Source: Lactarius indigo (Eukaryota > Basidiomycota > Agaricomycetes > Russulales > Russulaceae). From it: a DNA stretch of 64,000 nt. Below are positions 38,701 through 50,714 of the stretch, piece by piece. The stretch covers positions 868,001-932,000 of the forward strand of contig JAFKAC010000011.1 of assembly GCA_025766275.1 (NCBI GenBank). The letters run 5' to 3'. The notes beneath the pieces are model-generated. The model saw only the letters and a list, made by a program, of their open reading frames with translations. It was not told the origin of the DNA and did no database searches. Position 1 is the stretch's first letter. The number at the start of each line of letters is the position of its first letter. Position numbers and translations under genes: made by a program.

Positions 38701-39098
38701 CGCTGAGCCTCCTGGCTGGTGAGACCCTGGTCGTTACATTGGAGGAGTGTGAAGACATCCTCGATAACAATGGTCTCGAGGTCGACTTTTTCCTTGTCGT
38801 AAAGGTCGTCGGCCTTGAGCTCGATCTGTGTGTAGTGTCAGCACGAGAATACGAGAAGGTTGCAAGCGAGCAAGTCGTACCCTTGACATATCGACATTGG
38901 CGTCTGAAGAAAGATATCGGAGGTCAGGGCCGAAACCCGATGCGCGAAAGACCAGAAAGACAACGTACGAGTTGCCTTGACCTCGTCATGGCCAAAGTCC
39001 TTGTACTCGCGAACCTTTTTCTCTTTATTGACCTCCTCTACAGGTGTATCAGGCTGCGCAGGAGGTCCTGCTTCCTTCTCAGCGATTGGTTGTGACAT
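35748..39098 (-). CDS. PMA1: plasma-membrane H+-ATPase, P-type (P3A)
   Basis: Exons on the minus strand: 39098-38969, 38903-38881, 38825-38640, 38583-38169, 38113-36527, 36472-36147, 36083-35748. P-type motifs are all present: the TGES loop ([10 protein letters not shown]), the phosphorylation site [46 protein letters not shown] and [22 protein letters not shown] segments follow the fungal Pma1 order, and a regulatory C-terminus ends near RHPSRPGA. Known role: ATP-driven proton export that sets membrane potential and cytosolic pH. The exons total 3003 nt. Six single-base insertions (36342/43, 36649/50, 36680/81, 36876/77, 38507/08, 38532/33) break the frame. Without them the length is 2997 nt, 998 residues, normal for the family. 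Since the gene is essential in the fungi studied, the breaks are probably consensus artefacts. ATG at 39098 ([11 protein letters not shown]). Confidence 0.95.
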
Positions 39099-39127
39099 GT
39101 TCACCGCAAGGGTCTGGTGGGCGAAAT

Positions 39128-39237
39128 GGGATGGCTACAGGGAAAACCCTGGGAGTGGGAGGGGAGAGGGGCCGCTGAAGGCGAGGAGGAGAAGGAGGAC
39201 GGGTGACGTCCGGGGAGGGATGGAGAGGTAGTCAAGG
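39128..39237 (-). promoter_or_regulatory. pyrimidine-rich PMA1 leader
   Basis: Read on the PMA1 strand, about 110 bases immediately upstream of the start codon are strongly CT-rich. CT-rich leaders near transcription starts are common in highly expressed fungal genes, and PMA1 is one of the most abundant plasma-membrane proteins. The role is inferred. Confidence 0.45.
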
Positions 39238-42200
39238 ATGAGTAGGGCTTGGATGAATTGGGGACCCCTGGCTTTTATTACGATTCACGTCGAGACCAAC
39301 CAAAATCAACCGACAAATATTACCAAATACTCCCATCATATCATATTTCCCACTCCCTATCTGAGTCCGACAACGTCTTCTTCTCCTCCGTCCCGTTCCG
39401 TACTTTCCCGAAATCTCTCCCAGCCAATTCTTGAAGCTCTCCACTCCCACACACAATCCTATACTGTAATCCTAATTCTAAACGCTCCCTCTACCTCTCT
39501 ATTTTCGTCTCACACAGTACCTTTTTCCTGTTCCATCCACACTTGTACGCACTGACCTGATCCACCGACCACTTCCGCTCTCTTTGTTCCATAGGGCCAC
39601 CTGTCATCGGACTTGTCTCTGCGCCCTAATTCAGCCTTCCTTTTCCCTAGGCGCTACTCAATAGGCTTCTTCACATGCTTTTGCTATTTCCATAGTGGCT
39701 GGTCAATGAACGCTGTTTCAGACTAGAACATATCATTTGATCATGATCCACCGAGATCCCTTACTTTTGCCAGATAATCCTATGAGACAGCCCCTGTACA
39801 GTAGCAGTTTTCTTCCACTACGTCAGAGACATATAAGGCCTCAGCAGGCACGGTTTTCGATGTCCACAAGGTGGGATGCCCGGACTCCATCGTGCCTTAT
39901 CCCTCCCCCTGTCCAATTGCCCCCAAACTCGAGTCCGCAAATCCTCATGGTTATGCCGTATACGACGCCAACGCACAGACCAGCATGTCCTTCGTCATTC
40001 GTTTAGAGTAACGATACCGACACGCCGCAAAGCAGCGTTGTTGGCACGAGAGAACTTTTGAGCACCTTCCGCTCCGATTCTCCGAGATCCTCTTGAGTCA
40101 TCATGGGGGATAATTTTTCTGCACCCGCAATAATCGACCACCTCACAGGGCGGTGCAATTTTATCGCCCCCGACTGTGCCGACGATAGGTGCGCTTTTTA
40201 CGCTGTACGCTCAAAAAATATCTCTTGTCGGCTAGGCATCTGCTGGCAGGCTTGGGGGACGCTGTATACACTGCCATCCCTGCTCTCACCAGCGCCGGGC
40301 TCATGATTGTTACCGTGGCTCATCAATCATCAGATGACGCGCCCCGACGTCCGTTCTCTATGCCACGGGCTGTCACTCACCGACTCAAGATCAAGGGCGT
40401 TCACTGCCCCATACGTGACCGCATCATGATGGCGATGGGAGTCCCATATATGGTAAGGCCCTAGTCCCGGGACGAATCCCCGCACTTGTCCCCATCAGAC
40501 TGTGATCTGTGTTCGCATACGGCCGCCGAACTCAAAGAGTTTACTACGTATTTCCAGTGAGGCAGACCCGACAGCTTACTCCTGCTATCTTCCGGTTCCG
40601 CTCGCCCTGACAATCTTCGTAGGGCCGGTCTTTGTCTTAGTTGTATGTCTCGGAATATAAACGGTTTTAAAAAAAATACATAAAATTTTTCGACGGTACT
40701 CTTCTGTTGCAAAGGACCGGTGCCGTGACAAGCTTGTGCCAGGAACTACTACGGTAAGTGAGGTCTTGTTCCCCGGCGTATACATTCGCCGCCACACCCC
40801 GGTTTCCTAGGCAGCTTCCATTACATGTCGCGTCATTCAGCCTACCCGGCAATACAGTCCACGTCGCGCTCAAAGACCAGCGGAAATCGCGCACCCCCTT
40901 CGGGCCCTCGCTGGTTCACTCGCTAAAATTCCTCTGTGGGGGCTGGTTACCCGGCGCCAAGGCCACTGCCTCAATTGAAACGTGAAGAGGCGGAAAATAT
41001 ACGCTCGACGCCGCTAGCAAGCACAGCGTATCACACAACAAGATACGAGGTCAAATTCTTGTTTATGCTCAGCTATTAGGGACCCCACCTCGGACCAACG
41101 ATACACGTTGTACGCAGGCACCAACACTCACCATGATACGATACGAAATTTTTTTCAAAGAGTATGGCAGCCTTGACCAGATATCATATGAGACAAGCTT
41201 TCTCCGTGTACACTACAGTACGTCGACGTCATATTTGGGGAGCACGCTTCGCACGAATAAGGGCGTGGGTGGGTTATCTGTAATATGAACATGAATTGGG
41301 GACGCTACTGTAGCACCATCCAACCCCTGCATTCCCGCGAACCCCTGTCTAACTCCGCACACGGTCTCGCCCCGCACAAAGTCCCAACAGCTAGCGTCTA
41401 CCGCTCAGCGTGCGTTGCGTGCGGGGTGGGGAAAAAGCATCTTCTCTTCTCTTCTCTCCGCCTCGCACGTTCTTTGCATCACGATTTACCCGTGCTGGGC
41501 GTTTGCCAAGCCTCGGTCTCGCCTGATGCGTACGGACGGAGTCCAGACGTTTGGGAGTTGTACATGCACGGAAGCTGTTTGTATCTCGCTTTTTTCACTT
41601 TTTCACGCACACACGGCAGTTTAGTTACGGCACGGCTACCGAAGCGAAGAAGGGAAGATTGGAGTTGGAGGGGACTAAAAAAAAAACAGGTGGACGGCTA
41701 ACAATGATAGAATTGTACGAACGAACAATACGGTAGTGCGATGGGCCCAGAGGCTCATGTCTGTTGCATGTTTGTGCCGAGCAGCGCAGCAATAGTCACG
41801 TGTCGGCATAATCGGACTTCGTTCCGAGGGGTTTCTGAGCCTCGGTCCGTCATCGTGTCATCAATCCATACCAAGGTCGTTACCATCACCCAACAGATCT
41901 GCGTCCCAAATACACTCGAGTTCTGGCCATGCGGCTATATTCTTTGCCAAGGAAGTTTCAGGATCCCAAGATGTCCGCTCCAACGGTAATGTTTTGGGGC
42001 GTTCGTTCTGCACTCGCGTGTACACTCCACGCACGATGCACGCTTTTGACTCTGGTTTCTGCCTGGTGTGTGCTTGACGTGATGTTTCAGGGTGTAAAGG
42101 GTTCCCTTGATCTAAGGTAGATAGCGGCAAGGACCCTTTCACCGGCGGTACGTCATTCAGGCTCTTGACCGCAAGATTGCAAGGGAAGAGCTCGCTGTGT

Positions 42201-42605
42201 GTGGTGGAGCAAGCCATCGAATCTAATGCCAGATCCCGATCTTGGGGTCAGGTTGGGGAACCGGGAAAACCGAAATCGGATCGGTCTACCGGTTTTGTTT
42301 GTTTTTTTGCCACATGTGGTGCATCTTTGAAGAGGGGGTCTCGAGCTCTTGACATTATAAATGACATATTGTAGATAGGCTTACAGTCATGAGTACGGAT
42401 CACAAGGTGCGGAAGACGAATGGCAAGACAAAAAGGAGTTATTTTTGGGCGATCGGGGCAAAAGGAGGACCGCAGCAGTACGGCATAGAGCTGAGCATTA
42501 CTGCACCATGGCATCGTGCCAATCGCCTGGAAGCTAAAAACGTATTATCACGAGCCAACGGCTGTCCCAGTACGAGTTTATGGAGTTGCGTATGGATGTG
42601 GCGTG

Positions 42606-42656
42606 ACGCGTGACTGGACGTGACTTCACGCGACGAGGCATGTGATCTACGCGACG
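42606..42656 (+). promoter_or_regulatory. cluster of ACGCG (MCB-like) words before the condensin gene
   Basis: ACGCGT at 42606-42611 is followed within 50 bases by ACGCG words near 42628 and 42649 and a further GACGCG, ending about 70 bases upstream of the ATG. ACGCGT is the MCB element bound by MBF in G1/S-regulated fungal genes. Function here is inferred from position only. Confidence 0.35.
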
Positions 42657-42720
42657 CGATTGCGTTAACAAATACGACGACGACGGCAACGACGACAGGG
42701 GCATCGACAACGACAGCCGC

Positions 42721-45700
42721 ATGGCGAACGCCTTTGACCTACAAGAGGAGCTACAAGCCCTACAAGGACACCGAGAACTACCCGATAGAGCACGAACACG
42801 ATGTACGCTCCATGGAGCCAGGCGAAATGGACGGTTTACTCCAACGTGCGTCGCAGCTTGATCAAAGCTGACCTTTCTCGTTCATCGTATGTCATCACAA
42901 CAGAGGCCGTGAGTGCCATCGCCGAATCTGCCGACGCCGTCACATCTCCGGACACGTTTGATGTCCTCCGGAGTTTCCTCAAATGCGCGGACGCCGTGCC
43001 TGGGATCCTGATGAGCAAACTGCTCGACGTCATAACGTCTGGCTTTGCCGCAGAGGTGGACGCAGCTTCTCAGGACATCGACCATGAGGACCAGCAAACA
43101 TGCGCCGCGCACAAGGTCCCCATCGAGATGTATGCGTTCCTCCTCAACTGGTCTGCGCGCTCGGCAGAGAAGGTCAACGGGCCTGACGAGGATGCACCTG
43201 CTACTGCTGCCCCTGCAAAATCTCGGAAGGGACGTGGGGGAAAGGCTGCACAACCGAGGGCCGCAGCCAAGAATAGGGCACCCGAGTGGTCGTGGAAGGA
43301 CCAGATCGTGCCCATGCTCACCCTAATCAGCAAGGTCTTGAAGCTGAAGACGTCCAAGATCTGGACGGCAAGCGGAGAGAGGGATACGTTCATAGGGTGC
43401 GTGCTATCTAACTCCATTACAGTGGCATTCATGAGGGCGTTGTAGGTGTCTCACCGCGCCGGCATATCACATCACCGAGAATGAGCAGTACATGAAGTCC
43501 CAGCCCATCAAGCTCGGCATCTACAAAGTCATCTGTCTCGCTGTTAAGCATCACGGCCACGGGCCTGCCGCCCAGACCACCATCATGCAGTCCCTCCAAT
43601 ACTACGAGCATCTCTCTGAGCCCATGGCGGAGTGCCTCAATATACTGCTCCGGGAATTCGACCATGCACAGCTGGGGGACGAGATTCTGCGCGAGATCGC
43701 AGCGAAGAGCTTCAGTGCGCAGGACACCAAGGGGCCTCGACACTTCTCCCGATTCCTCACGCAGTTCGCCGAGTGGGCCCCACGAGCGGTCCTCAAGCAG
43801 ATCAGTCTGTTGCTCTCGCAACTAGACTCCGAGGTGCGTTTTTTTTCTTCATTCATTTCCAATCCCGAGCCTACCTACGGTGGCTCACTCACCCGTCGCA
43901 GTCCTACCCGATGCGAATGGCCATCGTGGAGATCATCGGGCATCTCATCCGCGAGCTCGCGTGCTCCGAGGACCTGACGAGCGATGCCCACCAGACGCAG
44001 AAGCAGCTCAACGGGCTGTACGACCTCTTACTGGAGCGCACGCTCGACCTGGCCTCCTACGTCCGCTCCAAAGTCTTCAACGTCCTCAGCAGGCTGTGCG
44101 ACCTGCCCGTCAAGTTCCCCAAGCAGCGGCTCGCTATCACGCGCGCGGCCGTCGCGGCGCTCGAAGACAAGGTCGCGGGCGTGCGCAAGAACGCGATCTC
44201 GCTCATCGTGAAGCTCATCGTGACGCACCCATATGGCCTCATGCATGGTGGGCTGCTCGGGATGCAGGAGTGGGAGGTACGATACCGCGAGGTGGTGCAG
44301 GAATTGCAGAAGACGGAAAAGGCGCTGGACGACACCCTCGCCGGCGCCGATGCGGAGGGTGAGCAGCAGCAGCAGGAGGCAGGCGATGGCGGAGAGTCCT
44401 CGTCGTCTAAGAAAAAGAAGCGGTCGCGGTAAGGTCCTCTCTGTCGTGTCCAGGGCAAGATTTACGATCACCGTTGACAGGCGCAAGGACACGGAGGATG
44501 CGATGGACGTCGACGGCGAAGACGAGGAAGACGACGCTGACAGCATCATGGACGACGACGACGACGACGACGATGAAGCTGAGCCTTCCCGAGCCGAAGA
44601 AGTCGACGTCGACGGCGAAGGCGAAGGCGCGTCGTCGTCGTCATCAAAACAAAAGCCAAAGGGCGGGCGCAAATCCGAGCTCGATATGGCCGCGCTGACG
44701 GACGAGCAGGCGGCGCTCGCAGCGCTCGAGAGCAACCAGCTGCTGCACCTCCGGCTGCGCAAGCGGTACTACTCGGAGGCGCTGAACTTCATCCGGCAGG
44801 TAGAGGAGGCAGCTCAGCTGATCTTCCAGCTGCTCGGGTCGACGCACAAGACCGAGGTGCTGGAGTCCATGGAGTTTTTCAGGGTCGCACATGAGTATCA
44901 GCTCGACAGCGCTGAGGTGAGCGACGGACGAGACGCTAGAGTTCGGGTGCTCACGTCTACGCAGATCGGCATTAAGAAAATGCTGCATCTGATTTGGTCG
45001 AAAGACAATAGCTCAATGTCAGAAGACGGGAAGGAACTCAAGGGCGTTCGCTCGCGCCTGCTCGAGTGCTATCGGAGCTTATACTTTGACCCATTGCCCG
45101 ACATGGAGCCCAAGCAGCAGGTCAATCGGATAGCAAAGAACATGATCGAGTACGTTGCCCATTAGCTGCAAATAGGGCCCATGTACTCATCATGGAACGC
45201 CGCGCAGGTTGACATACGACGCGACTCTCGCCGAGCTGACAAGTTTGGAGGAGATGATGCGGTACATGATGGACGACGACCAGATCCACTCTGACGTCGT
45301 GAACAAGCTATGGCATGTTTACAGTGAGCACGATAAACAAGCCGACTCTACTATTAAGCGCTGATGGACCCTCCTACTAGGTTCTGAACGACCACTACCA
45401 AAACAGCAGCGCCGAGGAGCGATTATAATCATCGGTATGCTCGCACTGGCACGGCGGAGCGTCGTCCAGGACCGAGTAGATGTCCTCCTGAAGATCGGGC
45501 TAGGTCCCATGGGCAAGGTCGGTCCCACCAGCCGCATCAAGTGTGCCCACCCTTCTCACCGCGCATTTAGGCCGACCTAATCCTCGCCAAGTACACCTGC
45601 GTCGCGCTGCAGCGGCTCAACGGCAGCGTGAAGAAAGTAAAGGGCTCCCTACTAGACAAAAGCGTGCGCCTCGACATGGACAGCCCCGTCTTCCGCAAGC

Positions 45701-47683
45701 TGCAAGAGGCCATCGAGCACCCATGCCGCTCGCGCGAGTGGTTCGCCCTTTCCGAGCAGGCGATCAACACCGTCTACTGCGCTCGGCGACCGGCCAGAAG
45801 TCCTCAGCAATACGATCATCCGCAACCTCACGCGGCGCGCGTTCCGCCGCCGCGAGAAGCAGCCGCTCCCGCCGACGGAAGAAGACCCCGTGGCGTCGGA
45901 GCCGGATGCGATGGACGAGGACGGGCCGCAGAGCACGCAGCCGCTGATTTCGACGATACCAGGCTCGACGCAGGGAGGAGGGACGACGCCGGCGAAAGAA
46001 GGGCGACGATACTGGTGACGCGTTTGAGCTGAGCCAGCTGCTTGTTCGTGGTGGGCCACGTCGCGATCAAGCACATCGTCTACCTGGAACTCGTCGAGCG
46101 TGAGTGGAAGCGGCAAAAGCAAGAAAAGGAATTAGGTAAAGTGAGCGTAGTTTTTTACGGGTCGTTTAATTCACCTTTTTTTGTTTAGCGGAGAAGCTCG
46201 CAAGAGGTGCTGAGAACGACAACGCGAGTAAGGACGGAGAGGAGCTTGATCAGGTCGCGGGAAATGCGGAGGACGAGATCGGCGACCGCATAGCGGCCGT
46301 GCGTGAAACTGAGCTCTTGTATGGGCCCGATTCGCTCCTTGCGCTGTACGGGCCCCTATTAGTCCGCATATGCGGCCGGCCAGACCAGTTCAAGGTTTGT
46401 CGTTGTATCCCTTGTCCAATCGAGCGTAGTGTTAACACCTGGCAGAACACGACGCTGCGTGCGGTGGCAACGCTATCATTCAGCAAGTTCCTGTGTGTGA
46501 GCTCGAACTTTCTGCGATGCGAACCACCACCTGCTGTTCCGGATCCTGGAGACGTCGAAGGACGCGAACATTCGAAGCAACATCGCGATCGCGCTCGGGG
46601 ACGTGGCGGTGTCGTTCAGCACGATCATCGACGAGAACAGCGACGAGCTGTACCGGGGCCTGTCGGATACGGACCTCGTCGTGAAGAAGAAACACGCTGA
46701 TGGTGCTCACGCATCTCATCCTCAACGGCATGATCAAGGTCAAGGGCCAACTCGGCGAGATGGCCAAGTGCCTCGAGGACGAGGAGCCGCGCATCGCGGA
46801 CCTCGCCAAGCTCTTCTTCACCGACCTCTCCTACGAAGGACAACGCGATATACAACAACCTCCCTGACGGTCCGTGTGCTCCCTTGGCCCATTTCGTATC
46901 GCTTAACCCCCCCCGTCCCGCAGTCATCAGCCATCTCTCGGTCGGCGAACACGCCATGGACGAAGAGGGCTTCCAGCGCACAATGCGTTACATCTTCACC
47001 TTTATAGAGAAGGTACGTTCGTTGTGCAGCACGCGCGCGCTCCCCATGGCCCCTCACCCATATTTTCATAATAGGAAAAGCAAGCAGAGAGCATCGTCGA
47101 GAAACTATGCCAGCGCTTCCGGCTCAGCGAGGACACGCGCCAATGGCGCGACATCGCGTTCTGCCTCTCGCTGCTGCCGTTCAAGTCGGAGCGCTCCGTG
47201 AAGAAGCTCGTCGAGGGCCTGCCGTTCTATCGCGACAAGTTGCACGAGGAGGGCGTCTATGCGCGCTTCCAGGAGATCCTCGTCAAGGTACGCGCATCCT
47301 TTTTTTTTTTTTTTGTCCCTTGACCACTCACGTGAATAAATTAGGCACGCTCGAACAAGGCGGCGAACTAAGCCCGACTCGGAACTGAACGAGTTTGAGA
47401 CGGTACGTGCCGGATCTAGTAGAGACACGTGTACGGCGACTGATCGACTGCTAACAGGTTCTAGAAGAGAGCCGAAGACAAGGAGCGGAGGACCAGGCGT
47501 TCGAGAAGCGCGTGGAGGGCAAGAAGGCGGCGGCCAAGAAGCGCGCGACGCGTCGAAGTACGTCTGTTTTCTTTCACCTTTTCACATACTTTTCACTTTT
47601 ATGGCTCTTTTCCTTCCTTCCGAGTTGCTGACTGTTCGCACTCAGCGGCACGGAAGAGGCAGCCTAGCGCGGAAGAAGACTGA
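42721..47683 (+). CDS. YCS4: condensin complex subunit 1 (CAP-D2/Cnd1/Ycs4)
   Basis: Sixteen exons: 42721-42845, 42904-43396, 43446-43833, 43902-44428, 44481-44916, 44965-45149, 45208-45323, 45381-45517, 45571-46135, 46189-46394, 46446-46869, 46924-47012, 47075-47287, 47345-47402, 47458-47557, 47646-47683. HEAT-repeat regions match the Cnd1 N-domain (ITENEQYMKSQPIKLGIYKV, LNGLYDLLLERTLDLASYVR, KFPKQRLAITRAAV) and C-domain (FVVGHVAIKHIVYLEL, YNNLPDVISHLSV, RDIAFCLSLLPFKSERSV). An acidic insert with D and E runs lies near 44510-44590, and the C-terminus is basic. Known role: HEAT subunit of condensin, required for mitotic chromosome compaction. The exons total 4100 nt. Eight single-base insertions (42780/81, 45777/78, 46003/04, 46043/44, 46511/12, 46689/90, 46831/32, 47368/69) break the frame; removing them gives 4092 nt, 1363 residues. 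Confidence 0.93.
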
Positions 47684-48403
47684 GGAGTAGGATTCACGAG
47701 CCTTCCCACCCCACTACAATCTCCGACCTGGGTAGGCACCACGCGCCACCAGCACTGAAAGTATAAGTAGACTCCGAGACGTCGTTCTTGATCTTCCTTT
47801 TGTTTTTGGTCTCCATATCATATCTGCACCGGTCGTCGTTGTCATCTCAGCTGTATCCATTCTCTCCTTTGTATTCTCCACAACCGGACCATAACTTACC
47901 ACCGAATTCTTATCGACTCGCAGAGTAAGAGAGCAACTCGTACACAGATGCGATGTGCAAGATAGATGGGATAGAAAAAAAGGGAACAAGAGGAAAAAGA
48001 AAAGAAAGAGCGTGACTGACTGTCCGTGTGTCTGTCTACATACAAAAACCCATTTGTCAACTCACCCAGACGTTGAAAATAAGAAAGGTGGGATAGAGAC
48101 TAATAACCCTATCAATAAAGAAGGTACGCGGAATAGAGGAGATCTACGAAATAAATGAAACGTGTAACGAGCGTGGACGGTATGCATGCGACACAGGGTA
48201 AAGGAACAAAAAGCAGAAGCACGTAGATCAATATAGAGTTTAGTGCTGGAGGTGGGTATGTGCAGATGCTCTGGTCCGTGCGGAGAAAAAAAAAAGGATA
48301 GTAGAATATTGCTTGTGCTTGTAGTGTATAAGCTGATGCGAAGTGAAAGGTGTAGGAGGGGGAGAACGATGTGGCGAAAGAAAAACTTGGTGAGGTGCGG
48401 CAA
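47684..48403. other. convergent 3' intergenic region
   Basis: Lies between the stop codons of the condensin gene (plus) and the PI4P 5-kinase gene (minus). Only chance frames are seen. It presumably contains both 3' UTRs. Confidence 0.5.
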
Positions 48404-50714
48404 CTATTCGGCCTTGAACCGCGCGCCGCCCTCTCCACCGCGCATGATCGCGCGCATAAACGCAAAGAAACGGTCCCCGTATTCAGCAGGCGGCACCGGA
48501 CTGATCTTATGCTGTCGTGCCAAATCAGCACGCCAGAACGCCAGTGACGAGGAGAAGGAGGACGTACCCTATCCGCAGACATGCCCTTCCATATATGCTC
48601 AAATTTTTTCACAAAGCCGTACGGCGTCAAGATGTCGATCACGCCGAGGTAGTACACTGTGTCAAGCGGCTCATTCTGCTCGTCCGTCGCGCGGAGTCCG
48701 CCCTCGTCCTGGGAGAAGAGGAAGTGTTGTCGGTCGCCCGTATCCTCCTCGGGTAGGAGCCCATCTCCGACGCTCTTCAGGCTCGCATTGGCGTTCAAGC
48801 TCGCGTCGTGCATCGCGCGGCGTACGACGTGCGGGGGCTCTGGCGTCATGGACGTCACCGTGCGTCGTCGGTGCGGGTTCCTGTGCTCGTGCGCGTGGGG
48901 CTGCGGGGGGACGTGGACGTCGGGTGGTGAAAAGACACGGAGGGTGTTGCGTCGGACGTTGTCGCGGTTCCCGCGCTGCATGTTGTGTATGCCGACGAGG
49001 AGCGAATAATCCATCACTTGGAGCTCCTTGAGGAACTCCGCGTCGCGGCGGAGCTGCTCTGTGAGGAGGGCACGTTTCTCCGGACCGAACGCGAGTTCCT
49101 TGCGGCCGGTCGATCCAATTGAGGTCCTTGAGGACCGCCCGCGGGTTTTCACGAGCACGGTCCTCGGGGTATAGCCGACCAACTGTGCTGCCCTTGAGAT
49201 CAGTACGTCTCATGGATATCCTTGTGAGCCGGGAAGAGGTTGTTCATGATCACAAAGTGTATCTTGCGTCCACGCGGAAGTTTGACGCGGTGGAGACCAT
49301 AGAAACGCGAAAGCAGTGTATGCGGGTTCGCGCGCACGTGCGCGTGGTATCGTTTCAGTATCGAGCGCAAGAACTTGTGTTCGGCATGTCGGATGGTCTT
49401 GATGATGAAACGGTAATCACGGGAGAAATAGAAGAAGGAGCCGGATTTCCCCGGCGACCCGAGCTCGGAGAGGATGTATTGTGCAGTGAGGGAAAGGAGG
49501 TAATCAGCTGGGTCGAGGTGGAAGTGGTCTTCACGAAGTTCACGAAAGACCCAAGGGGCGTAGTCTTTGAATTTGAAATCATATTTCGCGGAAGGTGTCA
49601 ACTCGTTGCCGATGCTTTGCAGGGGTTGACCGTCAGTGGACCAGGACCGGATACGGGCCAAGTAACTTACATATCGAAGGAGAATTTGTGACGGGCGGTG
49701 AAGTCGTCGTCAGTCAATGGCCGTTTGATCTTGGCTTGAGGTCCGAGATACAGCAATGCGGATGCCTGTAAGCATGTTGTACATCAGAACATAGTTGACG
49801 TGACCCTCGCCAATCAAGTTTCCGACTAGCACGCGTGGCGCCTCCTCGGCTTGCTTGACACGCTTTGACAGACGTTCACGTCGGATCTGTTCGGCCTGTT
49901 GTTGAATGTCGCTGACAAGCTCTTCCGAGAGTTCACCATCATCCAAAGTAAGGTTGAGGTGACTTGCTGCGCGCGCGGTGGTTCGCGGCGAGCGCGGGGC
50001 AGAGCCAGTGGTGTTACGTCGCGGGGGTCGCATGGTAGGGGGTTGAAGGAGGCCATCGGTAGATAGGGGTGCCAGTCGTCGGGAGGGGACGATCGGAGCA
50101 AGTATGGGTGAATCGTCGGCACGGAAGCGGCGCGACAGGGTGCTTGGTCCCGGACCAGCGAGGGAGGAGTTGTGGGACGAGGAGAAAGATAGACGCGGAG
50201 AGCGGTATGTGGGGGCGATGGAGACGGGTTCGGATTTGGAAGGAGGAACGGGCGCGGAGGAAACTCGGTCGTGTCCTTGTTCTTGGTCCTCGTCTGGCTG
50301 GCCGTCGCTGGCAGGTGGCGACGGGGGCGGCGGACCAACGCTACCCTCTCGTACCTCGCCGCGGGCGACTACGCGCAGGAAGGGCTCGGTAACCTTGTGA
50401 ACGATGGAACTGGATGAACTGGTTGACTGCATGTGTACTGCCTCATCAGTGACCTTTATAATGTGGACCTCCTGCGGTGCATCCTCGCTCGTGGTGGCAA
50501 CGATATGAATGGGGTTTGTGCTGGAGCCCTGGATATCAGTTGCTCCGAAAGTGACGGCAGAGGATGATCGTGAGGAGGAGGATTTGGGTGGTAATGAGTT
50601 AAGGGTGGAAGGGGCTGTGTGGAATGAGGCAGCGGAAGAGGAGAGTTGACTGGAGCGATCAGCTGGAGATGGCAAAGGTGCTGTTGGCCCTACAGCGGCA
50701 ATAAAAGAAGACAT
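48404..50714 (-). CDS. MSS4: phosphatidylinositol-4-phosphate 5-kinase (Mss4-type)
   Basis: Exons on the minus strand: 50714-49671, 49614-48568, 48511-48404. The N-terminal 250 residues are Ser/Pro-rich and probably disordered ([20 protein letters not shown]). The PIPK catalytic domain follows: [78 protein letters not shown] and [20 protein letters not shown], ending near [13 protein letters not shown]. Known role: makes PI(4,5)P2 at the plasma membrane, acting in actin organisation and cell integrity. Three single-base insertions (49105/06, 49202/03, 49742/43) break the frame. Corrected length is 2196 nt, 731 residues, with all catalytic motifs kept. The acidic linker between KELQVMDYS and the activation-loop region is long and His/Pro-rich. 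Confidence 0.93.

Larger units (their letters stand above)
39099..42720. other. 3.6-kb intergenic region between divergent PMA1 and condensin genes
   Basis: The proximal part is the PMA1 leader and promoter. Short frames such as 40189-40464 plus show no recognised domain. The distal part holds ACGCG elements before the condensin gene. A gene missed here is possible but not supported. Confidence 0.4.

Noticed and set aside
44028..44762. Long minus-strand frame (244 codons) opposite the condensin gene
   Set aside because: It is a shadow of the biased plus-strand coding sequence, rich in Ser/Arg runs mirroring the acidic insert.
35748..50714. Programmed +1 frameshifting in PMA1, condensin and PI4P 5-kinase genes
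   Set aside because: Seventeen sites in three genes, with no shared slippery sequence or stop codon at the shift, do not resemble any known programmed frameshift. Doubled synonymous bases explain all of them.
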